From NCBI GenBank assembly GCA_963277665.1, contig OY728152.1, positions 1,181,920,357-1,181,984,356 on the forward strand: DNA of 64,000 nt. Reading direction: 5' to 3'. The notes beneath the pieces were generated by a model. That model saw only the letters and a list, made by a program, of their open reading frames with translations, made no database searches and was not told the origin of the DNA. Both the position numbers and the translations under genes were made by a program. Source of the stretch: Viscum album (Eukaryota > Streptophyta > Magnoliopsida > Santalales > Viscaceae). Within the stretch, counting starts at the first letter, position 1. Each line of letters begins with the position of its first letter. Shown piece after piece: positions 46,971 to 60,102 of this stretch.

Positions 46971-49344
46971 ATTGTAATAGAGAACTAGATATCAACTTAG
47001 AATCTCTATAACATAATCCACAATCCCTGAATAACATGACCCTATGACTCTTTCAATTGTTTTGGTATAATTAGATATAGAGATGACCACTCCTAGGTTA
47101 TCAAAATGGGATCTCTACAAGACACTACCTAAATAATTCCCTCGTTAACTTGTCGATGCCATTAGTTGGGTCAAGTTTAAATATATCATAAAATTCTAAA
47201 ATCAAACATTTTTTGCTTAAATTATAGATATAAAAGACAAATCATAAATGTAACACCCCATGGATTTGAAAATAAATTTAATATAGAATGTAATGAACAC
47301 AACACAGAGTTTTTGTGAAACAAAACATTTTTAGTATAATTATTTAAACATGATCATTATAACCTGGCCATTAAAAATAATTTTTCTACTTTTATGTAAT
47401 GAATTTTAAAAAGTTATAATACACAGTTTCTATCAGTATAATATTTAGAGTTTGATTAGGTGAACTTAATTTTCTTGGTGAATAGTAACTTTATGCTTTT
47501 GAATTGTAAATTTACTTTTATAAATAGTAATATGACCATTATGAATAGAAAACTGGCCAAATGAAAAGTAACCTCACCCAAGAATGTTTAAATAAAATCT
47601 ATGTATTATATAAATGAATGTATCATATCATTATATCATATTATAAGTAAATAAAAGTTTTAGGAATTATTAATTCAGTATGAGTATTTTTATAAAAAAT
47701 AAATGTTTATTTAAAATTTTTTAATTAATATAATGATTCACAAGAAAATTTATTTTCATAAAATAGAATCATAAGTTTATATTATGATGTATTATGATTA
47801 TATGATAATTTTATCGGACATTAGTTATTTTTTCATAGTTTCATAAAATCTGTTATAATTTTAAAATGAGTATTTTTTGATAAAATGATGTATTAATTAT
47901 AAATTTAATTTAAAATATATAGATTTTTTTTCTTATAATAGATTTAATTTTTTAATTCTACACAATGATAAATGGTGAGGATTAAATTTTGAGATTTTTT
48001 TGAAATAGTTGAATTTGTAATGAATAGTTAAATTTTTAGTTTTTAAGAAAATAAGGTATTTTTTTGAGAATGAGTCAAGAGATATTTATGATAAAATATT
48101 TATTAATTATATGGAATAAAAAATAATTATTTTATGAGAGAATATATTATAGAATTAATGAAGAACATATAAATTATATTTTTTTTGATAAATATAAAGA
48201 ACCATTATTGTTGTCAATGTAGTGCCTACGCCACATAAAAAAATCCATTTTGGTTTCATAAAATTAATAATTAGGAGATTAAATTTATTTTTATAACATT
48301 TTCATTAATTATTAGGTATAATGAATATTTTGGGCTGATAATTTCTAATTTTATAGTTATATAATTTTAGACTTGTCCAAATTCTTGTGCAAAGATTGCA
48401 CATAGAAATAAAAGAAAAAATAAGAAATTTAAGAAGTTTTCTTGTTATGTATATGAGTGAATATACATAATGAGAAAAATATAGAATTTTATTTTGAACC
48501 TAAAGAATTTATTTTTATTTTAGTAATTTATTTTTATTTTTTATTTATGAAATAATTTACATTAAGGTTCCGACAACGCTAATGTAGATCTTGTGCATGA
48601 ATAAGAAAAATAAATAAAGTGTTTTTAACTAAAATTATAAAAATTATTGATGAACCATATTTTGGATAAAATATTTTATATAATCTAGTATATAAAGTTA
48701 TAATTTTTCAATTCAAGTTTAAGAAATTATCGACCCACATGAATCAACTTATGTCCTTTACAATATTTTATTTAAAAATGAATTCAACTGGTCACATTAT
48801 AGTTTTTAATCTTTATAATATATTGAAATGAAGTTTTACAGAAATTTTATTTGAAAAAGAATATTATTTTGAAATATAAAAACATTATCATTCGTATTGA
48901 ATTTTGTTTTTAATTTTTAGGTAACAACTAAATCCCATCTTGGCTTTGAAAAAGGTGATGCCGTATTAATTTAATTGATGAATAAATCAAATTAATGATA
49001 ATAAAAAATGAAATTTTATTTTTTAAGCTAATTATTTTTCCCCAATATTAACATAATGTTTCTATGATATGATAATTTTTTTTTCTAAATTCAATTATTC
49101 TGATGTTTATAAAGTCTTAGTTATGAATAATTTTTAGTTTGAAAAAAAATATTTTTCAAGTATAAAATAATTTATAAAACTATTTAACAATAAGAAAATT
49201 ATTTAACAAGTCAGAAAATGATAAAATCCCTTCCAAAATATAATCCTCTATAGTTTTTAGTCATTTTTAAACGTCTTAAATCTTATAATATGTTTATTAT
49301 ATTTCAATAATTTGAGTAATTCATAAGTTACCCCTCACCTCACT

Positions 49345-49353
49345 TATAAAAGG
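49345..49353 (+). promoter_or_regulatory. TATA box of LTR C
   Basis: TATAAAAGG follows a CCCCTCACC stretch. The transcript would begin about 30 bp downstream. The candidate donor is 171 bp downstream of the box. Confidence 0.7.
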
Positions 49354-49510
49354 AGGCTCACTAATTCACAAATACTAATCACCTTGATCCTTATTGATAG
49401 AATATACTCTTCCAAATTCCCTTCTAATCATCCATATAATCATTCTAGTAATTGTTTTTCACAGAAATACCACTTCTAAGATCCCTATGAGGTTCTTAAG
49501 GAAAAAGTAT

Positions 49511-49521
49511 CAAGAGGTAAG
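49511..49521 (+). other. Candidate splice donor in LTR C
   Basis: CAAGAG/GTAAGA at 49516/49517 is close to the plant donor consensus. The acceptor would be ACCAG/GATCG at 60628/60629, now separated by the inserted DNA. Confidence 0.5.
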
Positions 49522-49782
49522 ATTCTTTTTCCATTGTAAATTGTTTTTCACTTCTACCTTATCCTCACCTTCTATCCAATTATTCATGAAAATTATAGTA
49601 TCAAATAAAATTGGATGTTTTTTATATAGTATATGATTCAAAAAACAATTATTTTTGTCTCTAATTCTTAAATAATGATATTATAGTCTATGGTTTGTCA
49701 ATTCACCACCTTTTTGGATGATGTGTTTTCATTTCACTTTTACAAAATCATGAGATGTTTTAATCCACATCTAATTGTTTAA

Positions 49783-49815
49783 AATGAAATATATATATAT
49801 ATATATAAATATATA
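49783..49815 (+). repeat. AT dinucleotide microsatellite
   Basis: About nine AT units followed by a slightly broken run. Confidence 0.8.
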
Positions 49816-50616
49816 TTGTCAATTAAAGATTATTATTTCTTTTGACAAGGAAGACTATAATAAACTAGCGTTGCAAACAATGAAAAGACCATACCTGAAA
49901 CAGTGGAAATAAAAAAATATTTTTAATAAATGGGTAGGAAATATTATAAGAATATTATATAAGGTATTATAAACCTGTCTTTAGTTTTGTAATAAATCAA
50001 TAGTACTATTCAAACCATTATATTGGTTTTTTGATTTTTTTACGAAGTTAAACCTGATGAAGAGGTATCGTAACTAAATTTTCATTCATTATGTTTGAAA
50101 TATAAGTAGTTGGTTATGTTTTTACAAAACTATGTGTGAATGAACACTAATTGTTTTACACTATATATACACATATATTATGTAGTTTAATAATTTTCAC
50201 CATTATTTTTTCATTGGCTTATCCAAACACAAATTAATTGATCTTTGTATGTTTTTTCTTCTCGCACCTCTGTTTTCATTGGTGTCATGATTTCTTTCTA
50301 TATGTAGCAATGTAATTATTCATTATATTTATTTAATTATTCTAAACTATATATATACTTTAAAAACTCATTTATCCTTATTATTTCATCATTATTTGAA
50401 GGAAGAATAAATATTTTATAGGGTTACATTCTCAACTCTTCTCGATAGGCAATTCCTGTTAAAGGGAACTTTCGGAATTCTAACTCCACTACTTGAAAAA
50501 TGATCTATACAGACAGTTCTATAGAAATGTATTAAATGATCCATGGATATATGGTGATAGTTAGAAACATCCAAATATATGGGAGTGAAATCAAGTCCCC
50601 TAGATATTATTTTTGA

Positions 50617-51110
50617 TTGAGACATTCACCCCCACCCAAAACCGTCTCCCTCCTACAAACCTTCTCCCTCTCGCATCACAATTACTCATCCACCATCGCT
50701 GGTCCTCATCCCCCTCCTCCCATAAATAATTATCCTCCCGTCCTCCTTCCTCACCATTCCTCCATCCCTCTTACCATCATTTTTCCTCCTCCCATCATGA
50801 TTCCTTCTCCCCCTTTATCTCTGAGGCAGCCAAAAAACCTCCCTGTTGGCTCCAACATGGCTCCGATGTGGCTCTATTGTGGCTCCAACATGTCTCTGAT
50901 GCCTCCCAACTAACATGGATCCTCAACTTCAAGAAAACCTCCCCAACCAAATTACCTACAGTCCTCCTTGAAGTCACCTCACCTCCATGTTTTCACCTAA
51001 CCACCCTACCGAAACTGCTCTCAAGCAGCCTCCCCACCTCCTCCTCCTGCACAACTCCTACAAGGCCGCCCCATCTCCTCACCTCCCCGTGCTCCTCTTT
51101 GTCTTTGACC
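50617..51110 (+). other. C-rich, G-poor block
   Basis: Half a kilobase of cytosine-rich DNA with runs such as CCCCCTCCTCCC. At 50846-50900 it contains an imperfect tandem of TGGCTCCAACATGGCTCC-like units. Overlapping frames of 88-98 codons encode Pro/Ser/His-rich peptides in several phases, so none stands out as a real protein. It could be a transcribed leader or the edge of a transposon. Confidence 0.5.
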
Positions 51111-52999
51111 TATCATGTTTTGAGGTATTCTTAAATATGTTCTACATTGATTTGAGGTTGGAATATTCATCTATTTCTTTCATTATTACTCATATTTTAT
51201 TCTTTCTTGTTTTAATGGTCCCCATTAAGGACTTTAGAGAAAATTCCACCATAACATGATGGAAATGACGAGGAATCATGGTTCTTTTCTCTGTATTAGA
51301 GATCAACTATCGTGTGATGTATAATTTTACTCATCATTTTGGAGATTATATGAGGCATAATGTATTTGTTTTTTATTTTCTATTAGATTGATTCAAATTT
51401 CCAGATAATCAAGTGTTTCTTGTTAGGGATTTTCCCAGATTAATTTCAGGTGTATAATTTTTGCATATTTTTGTAATTTGATTGTGGTTTTAAAATGTGA
51501 AAGAAACTATTTAATTTTTTAGTAATTTATTCATATTTTTTTGTTTTTAAATAATTAAAGGTAATATTTTATAATTATTTTTCTCCATTTGATGACTTGT
51601 GATAGGTTCCTAGGACACTGTTCAATCTTATATTCATGTTCTGAAACTTAAAAGTTTCAACATAACGTAATTTGGGTATTCAATATTTTTTATATTTCCC
51701 TAATAGATAGATGTTTATAAATTTTTTTAATTATTAAATGACTATTTTTTTCTTGGTGCCCCTTGAGATCCTTTTTGGGAGATCTATGAGAAGTGAGGGT
51801 CCTAGGTGATGCATAAGGGTATGAAAGGGTGAAAAATGGATATACTTCTTTCCTTGGGATTTGATTTTATACTTGTGAGTGGTCTATCCATTGTGATTTC
51901 TATGCGGTGTGTGGTTTTAGAACCCCCATGTAGTTTGAGGCCATTTATGAGATGAGTTGTTTTAGTTTAGGTTAGATGGGAGGTTCCCCTCAAGTTTTTT
52001 GGATCTAAATCCCTCAAAGTGAATAGTGTATAAAGAGGTGTTCCATTAAGCTTTTGGTTTGAGAGTTCTTCAAATAGAAGAGTGGTGTGAGATCCAAATG
52101 AGGGACATACATTTTTTGGACAAATTTCCACAAGTGATGCCTATGGGATTATTTTGATGTTCATTGCGAATTTCCTTGGTTAGTCCAAGGGGTATGGATT
52201 TAGGTGTTTTTACATCTCTCATAAGGCTATAAAAATTATTATTTTGGATGATTTGGCAAATTTCATGGGGTTTGAGTTGTTGATGTTTTGAAACTTCTTG
52301 CTGGATGTCTAATCCAATTGGAACCTTTAGGTTGGGCCGACACCCCAGGGTATCGGTTAAGGCCAGGTGTCACCGAGATTAGGTTTGAAATGGGTCCAAG
52401 GAACCCTTGAGGACATTATTATTGGTGTGGTGTTACTCGGTGATTCCCTTGTGGGTGAGGTGATGATCGTGAGTGTCTTAGTTTTCAGAGTTTCCAAATG
52501 AGGTTTCCCTATCTATATTGGATATTGATTTGATATACATGATCTAGGGGACCATTGGTTCCACATGTTTTGTTAACATTGAGAGGGTCAGTGCTAATTT
52601 AATCATAGCTGTATTGGGGTGTTACCTTAGAAGTCAGTGTTTGGAAAGGTGAGCTATTGTGGCTATTTTTTCTAATTGTTTGTTCATGAATTTGATAGAA
52701 TAGTGTTTTATTCCATATACCAGTGATGATGGAGTAAGATCCTTGATTAGGTACTAGAAATAGGATGATAACATTGTGATATTACTGGATCTGGATTTGG
52801 ACCTATGATTGATATGATGTTTTCTTTCATTGTCCTGTTGGTTGTGTTAGATAGATCTTAGGGGGTAATAGGTGATCTAAATTAGTGTACCCCTAGTTTA
52901 GAGTTACAAAAGGGACATAGGCTGAGTGGGAATTGATTTTTAGAACTCAAAGAGTGTGGTACTAGATGTTGAGAACTCCCATTATTAAATACTCTTCCC

Positions 53000-53700
53000 C
53001 TCCATATAATTTAAGTTTCAAACATAACAAATTGTGAGAGAAGTATTGAGTCACATGATATTCTTGGAAAACAGACTTGAGATATTCAACTATAAACCAA
53101 TGAGGAAAAAACCATTATATAATAAATAATTTATTATAAATGTGATCAATGCAGTATACAAATCATTGATCATGTGATGCCAATATATAAATCAATATTT
53201 TTGTGGTTTAACATAACCACAATGATCAATTTGAATTGGGTTTTCTTGATTTTGCGATTTCATACCATTTTTCATTATTAAAAATTTAAATTTAGGCTTT
53301 TCACCACTGAAAGGAGAGTCTATAATTCTTCATCAATTAAAATATAACTTCAATGGTATTCTAGAGATGATACATCATTCTTATTATAACCAAATAATAC
53401 AACAGTCATCCATCTCCCTAATGTTTTCATTAATTCCCTGTAGAAAAGTAACATAAAATGTACAAGAATAATGAGGTGATACCTTTCACTTTTAGTGAGA
53501 GAGAGACGATAGAGAGATATCTCTCAACTCTAATAATCCATTATCTCCAACTACATCATTAGGAATTACATTTATTATCCTTTCCCCAATTATCTTATTA
53601 TTTACTATTATCAACAGCTTTTAGATCTTATTAATCTCTATAGGCCTCTTTTGTAGGAACTCACTGATTAAATGTGTAATTGATTCACATGCATCCTCAT
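53000..53700 (-). other. Possible coding relic, unidentified
   Basis: The minus-strand translation from about 53700 reads EDACESITHLISEFLQKR, then IINVIPNDVVGDNGLLEL and RDISLSSLSLTKSE, with one early stop, followed by further broken frames. The amino-acid composition looks protein-like, but I recognise no family. It lies next to the inverted repeat and may belong to the same inserted unit. Confidence 0.25.
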
Positions 53701-53759
53701 ACTCTACCTTCTAATTTATATTATTTTTCTAGCTGTGAATTTCATACATTTATTTATAT

Positions 53760-54300
53760 CTAGAAACACATTAAAGGATATTATATAGGTCAATAAGAAT
53801 GTTGTGGATATTCATGTTGAACCATCCAATGATGATGAGAAAACCAGCCCCATGAAAAAGGTACAACATTTTTCAAAATTATCATGTGATACTAAATCTA
53901 TTGCATTTCATTTTAAAGATTATGAAAATAATTGAATGTTTTTATGATGATGAATGGTGTAAATTTTTTTTTCCTATGGATGAACTGATAATTGAAAAAC
54001 CCTAAGAAAATGGGAAAATAAAGGCTGGAGGATAAAAGGAAAAATGATGGGGTTTTCCATTCTTAGTTCATCCCTAAGAGGAAAATTTTGACACTATTTA
54101 TCATCATAAAAACATTCAATTATTTTCATAATATTTATAATTAAAGGAATCATATTTATTATCACATGAGAATTTAGAAAAATGATGTAACTTTTTCATG
54201 GGGCTGGTTTTCTCATCATCCTTGGATGGATCAACTTGAATATCTGTGACATTATCACCAATTTATATCATATTGTATAATGTGTTTCTAGATTCAAGAT
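53760..54300. repeat. Large inverted repeat (foldback) with arms of about 240 bp
   Basis: The left arm (about 53760-54003) is the imperfect reverse complement of the right arm (about 54046-54300), around a loop of about 42 bp. Matching words include GATGAGAAAACCAGCCCCAT on the left and its complement near 54200, and AATAATTGAATGTTTTTATG with its complement. Both arms, read outward-in, translate to similar peptides with DDEKTSPMKK. It could be a long-arm foldback transposon or an inverted duplication of a coding fragment. Confidence 0.8.
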
Positions 54301-56693
54301 ACCTAGATTGTGCCTCATGAAGTTCCTTTTATTTAGAAACTAATTTTTTATTAATATGTTTTGGATTCCTATCTTATTATACACATTTCATGATGGAAAT
54401 TTTTGTATCTTATATGAGATTATTCTACTTCATATTTACACTAATTTTATTCTTTTAAAATAATTTTAATTTCTTATAATATATAGAATTATGTTCAATG
54501 TATGAAATAAAATCATCTCATAGAATATATTCTGTATAACCCTCCCATTCTTATTCTTCTATAATACATGTAATGTCGAATCGTCACTTAAACTTATATG
54601 TATATATGTATATTAATGGAAAATTATATTTTCTTAGTTGTTCAAGAATGTGCTTATTCTTTTATATTTTTCTTGTTATTATTAGATAATTTTGAGGTTT
54701 AAAAACCATAATCTAGTTGCTCAACATCCATAGAGATATATATTTTAGGTTTGAGATAGAAGACACCTGTAAATATTGACTCCCACTTTCTTGATTTGAA
54801 GCATCTCTTTTATGGATCTGCTTAGCTTAGAAAGATGTAGGGAAACATATTCTATGGAATTTCGGTTCTCATTTTTTATATTCTTGCTGAGTTGTTCAGG
54901 TTTATTTTATTTCCATATAAGGATGTCAATGTATTAAGAGGGAGAAAGAAAAAGCGACACCATGGTGGGTATTTTCCAATCATGTTAAAATTTTAGAGGT
55001 CTTTAAATTTCGTATACTCTAGGTTTGTCATGGTTTATGTATCTTCTTTTATATAATAAAACAATAATTTAAAATTACAGATATTTAAACTTCTATACAC
55101 GCTTAATGTCATTTGAGTTTTATTAAATTTAGGTCATTTTGTCTTGAACAACCACTACTTAATAACCTATACGACGCTGAGGAGGCTCACTGATCTCCCA
55201 TGTAGTCTTCTTGCTACACATCCATTTCTGCCCCATCACCCTATAAATTGGATCTCCAATCGTTTATCTCCCAACACTCATCATTATTTATATTTCATTC
55301 CATCGGTACCTTGAATGTTTTACAATGTCATTCTTTAAAAAATATAGATAAAGTTGATTCCCATGAGGGATTTTAAATTGTTTTAATATTCTTTTTATAC
55401 ATGGGATGGAGTTATTGCATGCCTGGAATTTGTGAAAATTATAGAGTGGATATTTCAAAGTAATTTCTGTATTTTAAAATGGTTTTAGACACCTATTATA
55501 TTTTCAAAGGGGGTGATTTCAGTGTTTTAATGGATTGATTTATAAAAATAGGATTTTTGTCCCTCATTTTTAGTTATTTTAATACATTCTTGGTATTTGC
55601 GACTATTTTCGATATTTTATGGAATTTTCATGGGAAAATATCATTTTCGAAGGGTTTATAAATAATTTATCCTAAAATGAGATTTTATATGGAATTGAAA
55701 TGACTTAAAATCCTAGTAATATTTTTTGTATATTCCATTTGGTATTTTATAAATGAATTTTCTTGTTGTTATAGATACACCCACTTTTGAATCCCTTGGT
55801 TTATATTATTCTCCTTATGGATTTTTGATCCACTAATGATATTTGTTATTTTCAAGTATCAAGAATAGATATGAAAGGGGATATTTCGTGATAGTGTGTC
55901 TGAGGTGAGGTGAGGTTTATTAATTTTTCTTAAAATATTAATTTATGTGATGATCTTGTGATCAATTCATTCATCTCACCTTTATTTATTTATAACGTAC
56001 GAACCATGGGTAACTAAGTATATGCTTTGGATGTGTGATATAGTAAATTATTATGCATTGGATCGATATTTCTATAGGAATGTTATATTATCTATTGTTT
56101 TATATTGTACTCGGAAGGATCCTTGTGAGGATATGACATATAGGGTGTTTTAGTTTCACATATTTGCCCCTTAAAGGAAATGAACCAACGAACTGGGTCC
56201 GATATCATTCATGTTGGACCCTTGTGAGTTTACCAGGGTGCATAATTCCTATTATGGATGAATTAGAGTAACATGATACTTATACATTATTTGTATACCA
56301 TTTCTTTGATTTAGTTATGTTACACCATGAATAGGCTATGAGTTATTTTATTTATCCCCATTGATATCTTGGTCCCTATTGTATTTATTCCTTTCTTTAG
56401 TTTATAGAGTTGGTTTTATTTTTAACTGATTTATAAATTCTTTGAAACTGAGTTTTATTAAATGTAAAATTATTTTTTATTCTGAATAGGATATTGAGAT
56501 ATTATTTTGAGAAAAAAAGTAGAATAAATTATTGGTTTTCCAATGAATTTAATATTATTCTTGTCATTATTTGAATAACATTGGAAAGAATGTTTTGATT
56601 TATTGATTGGGATTGAAATTATGGTATGAAGTCTAGAAGATCCATTCATGTTTTAAAAAAGGGATACATTATTTGTTTGGAAAGTAGCTACTG

Positions 56694-56990
56694 TGGGAGG
56701 GTGCGTGGGTTGGGGGATATGTGCATTGGGGGGGGGGGGTGTGTGTTTGTGTGTGTGTGCGGGGGTGGTGCTAGTGCAGGTGGGTGGGGGTGTAGGGGGA
56801 GGGGGGAACAGTTGCTGGGGAGTGTGTAGTGGGGGATCTAGTGGTTGGAAGTGTGTGTGTATATGGGGCGGGATGGTGGTTGGGAGGTGTGGTGGTGGAG
56901 GGTGGGGGGGGGGGGGGGGGGCTGGTTCAAGGAAGAGGGGGCTTATTTTCTAGGGCGTGGCTGGTTCTGTGTGGGGGTGGGGGTTAGCAT
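56694..56990 (+). repeat. G-rich low-complexity block
   Basis: Plus-strand guanine runs include 12 G at 56728-56739 and 18 G at 56904-56921, interspersed with GTGTGT stretches. Four-run G-quadruplex patterns occur repeatedly. The glycine-rich frames (56626-56829 and 56693-56953) are by-products of composition. Confidence 0.85.
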
Positions 56991-57899
56991 CCATTTAAAA
57001 TAATATTTGTGTCACTTGATGAAACTCATTTCTTAGATTGATATTGATTCAATGTGATGGGGTGTTGGTGGGGTTATATTGTGTGGATAGTTAAGGTTGA
57101 GTGAAAATCTATATATTTGAGGCTTATTTTTTATCTTTGATGTAATCACACTGATGGATTGTAGGTTGAAAATATCAGTATTTTTTTTCTTTTATATGAA
57201 TAGAATTGACTCTAAGAGATCATGAATTTTATAATAGGAGAATTATTTTCTCTGGTTGTGGTGGAAGATAGATTATAGGAGCATTATAACTGTTTATCCA
57301 ACCACATAATCCTTAAGGTACATCATCTTGATTCATGGTTGATTCTCCCAATTTGTACATTCTATAATGCTTATATATTTTTCATAGATCAAACAATACT
57401 AATTAGTTTTATGGTATCTTTTAATTATTACCAGGTGCATGTTGATATTGGAACATCATGTTACAATAGTGGAGTTTTAAAATTAAGCAGTTCAGTTATT
57501 TAGACTGGATAGAACCCCTATGGCATGAACTTGGTCTTTATAGTTCCTTAATTTACATAAATAACTATTCATGATCACCTATTATATTATTTTTTTATCA
57601 CTAATTATGTTCCTCCCACGTCAATTTTTAGGTTCAATTAATGACGATTCATTAGATCACTCTCATTTTTTTGAAGTCTCCTAGGACCCATTCGTGTGTG
57701 TTGTGTATACCGCTGCCGAAGGCTAAGTGTTTCAGGAATATTTGGTTCACCGCAAATGGTTTAAGGTGTGTTTTCCCTTCATTTTTCGATGCCACATAGT
57801 TTATAACTATTGGTTTTGTAATTTTAGAGGCCTTAGTAATTTTATTATATCATGTTGATCATCCATGAGGCGGTTTCATGTCACTAGAGTCAAAGGTGG

Positions 57900-58180
57900 C
57901 TGACCGCATCTGCATAGGTAAGAATGTATATAATATGTTCTCCCATTATATATGTATCCTCCCATGGTAGCGTGATTACATATATGTGGCTAGGTGTTAT
58001 TATGTATATATATGGAAAATGATTACATGTGAGTGTGTGTGTGATAATGAGATTATGCATGTGAGCACATATATAAGGATCCTCTTGTGCATGTTGAAAT
58101 CCTTGCAGATGCATACATAGGGGTAAGGGCATCATTATGTATATGAAAATATGTGTATTACTAGAGGATTGATGAAGCAA
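57900..58180 (+). repeat. Alternating purine-pyrimidine stretch
   Basis: Rich in ATGTATAT, TACATATATGTG and GTGAGTGTGTGTGTG phrases, a degenerate TG/TA microsatellite. The minus frame at 57890-58180 (His/Ile-rich) follows from this composition. Confidence 0.5.
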
Positions 58181-59890
58181 CTTAGAGTTGTTGCTGATAA
58201 AAGTGTCAAAAACCGAGTGTGGCTTGACTCCTTTGAGGTAGGGTCCCTCTCATAGCCTCTTAAATTCAAGAATTTTTTAAACTTCATTTATCTTCTTTCA
58301 TAATTCAGCTTGTTTATATGAAATTGAAATTATTGATCAAGTGTTAGTTAAGAAAATTGATTCGTTTGATAAACTAGTCATGGTTTTTTAATAAAATCCC
58401 TCAAATAGAGGTGCATTGTCTACGAAAACTCACATTGGTAGTTTATGCTTATATATTTTTCTGGACATTATTGCAATGATGTTTTCCTATATATGATGTC
58501 ATTGTTATTTGTAAAGAACACTTCATACTTAGCCCTTTTTAAATCCTTGAAGGGAGTTTCACACTTTTTATAAAAAAATTTGTTTCAACAAAAACACCCT
58601 TTAAGTGCCGTTAGGATTTTAAGATGGAATTTATCAAGTAAGAAAGTGTTGTAATTACTACATCACCACTAAATGTCCCCCTTGGATCATATAAATGGAA
58701 TATGTATGTTTTAACGAATTAAATGAGTTAAATGGAACCAAACATGGTTAACTTGGCACATGAGAAGTAATGCCACATGTAGTGAATTATGTAACAGTTA
58801 TGCCTCAATTCTAAAGTTTAATTGGATGGCATGAAATAAATAGAGTGACTTATTCGGGGTGACTTACACAGTACTTTGGAAATGACTTATGGGAAAGTGG
58901 AAAATGACCAATTATAACCAAACACCTACCAAGTGTTTGACCTGACTTTTATAATGGATTACCCAAGTAAGTTATTTCCCAATTTATTGTTTCACATTTT
59001 AAGGGTTGTTTTTACCACTTTTATTCCAATTTATTTATTCTGAAAAAGTAAATATCTTGATTTGGATAGAATATCATGTCATGGAGTAAAGCCTTTAAAT
59101 GAGTAATTAAATTTAGAGGACCTTATTACCCAAGATATCATGACACCAGATCATTCCTGCTTTAGTGACACTCCAGAAATTTCACCTCATTGCCCCATCC
59201 TGTGCCATTTCACTTATGCCCATATCATTAAAAAAGACTCGGGATAGGGTGGCATCGAAACCATAACCCATTTACCAAAGGAACCGGTAATGTTCATGTA
59301 TCAAAATCTCAACCCACTAACTTATATCTCAAGAAGGAGTACATTATTCTTTTCTAACATTATAACAAGACCCAACCCCTTGGGTAGACCCAACCCAATG
59401 TCTTATATTACCCATTAACGTGCCCACAAGGCCTTACAATCCCACCATAGTCTCTTCTAATTAACACCATACCCCACTCATAACCCATTATTAGAGTCAC
59501 TTCCCTAAGTCTCATTTGACCCAGTCCTTATGGCATGATCTGTGTCACCACATGATGCCTCAACAGTCCTGGTCCTATGCATTAGGGAAAAAATTAATAT
59601 AAATAAACCTTATCAGTAGATGACAATTATTTAACTCAAAAATCACAACATTAGACATGTTTCATGAACTAGTGTAATGTCAATTTGATTCCTAGAAAAT
59701 CGTTATGTCAGACCATACCTATTTTAGTTCCATTATAATATCTTATACCCATGTTCCATATACACCACATAATAAACAAAAAAGGTTTTATTTTTTTTGA
59801 ATACCACAACAATACCCAACGTTTTAGAGTAGAACCATATGTCAATGATCTGGCCTCATCTAATCAATTAAGGATATACCACATCATTCA

Positions 59891-60102
59891 GGGTGGGGTG
59901 GGGGGGGTCTATGAGGGGGCATGGGGGTTTACTGTGGGAGTGTGCAGGGGGGTCTGTCTAGGGGGGTATATACTAGAAGGAGGGAGTCTGTCTAGGAGGG
60001 AGAGGGTATCTAGGGGGGTGTCTACGAGGGGGAGGGGGTCACTTGGGGTCTTCAGGGGTGACGTGGTGTGTATGGGGTCTGTCTTGGGGGTGGGGGTGGT
60101 CA
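59891..60102 (+). repeat. G-rich minisatellite-like block
   Basis: Runs of 4-8 G separated by short spacers. A unit resembling GTCTGTCTAGGGGGGT recurs in varied form (about 59951, 59986 and 60010). It has G-quadruplex potential on the plus strand. It lies close to where LTR C homology resumes. Confidence 0.8.

Noticed and set aside
50617..51259. Overlapping Pro/Ser-rich frames as a plant gene
   Set aside because: Several phases are open at once because of C-rich composition. None shows a domain.
55239..55251. CCCTATAAATTGG as the promoter of another LTR or gene
   Set aside because: The context is suggestive (C-rich before, leader-like after), but I found no LTR partner, donor at the expected distance, or coding sequence.
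56626..56953. Glycine-rich protein frames
   Set aside because: They are a direct by-product of the guanine runs; there is no conserved motif beyond composition.
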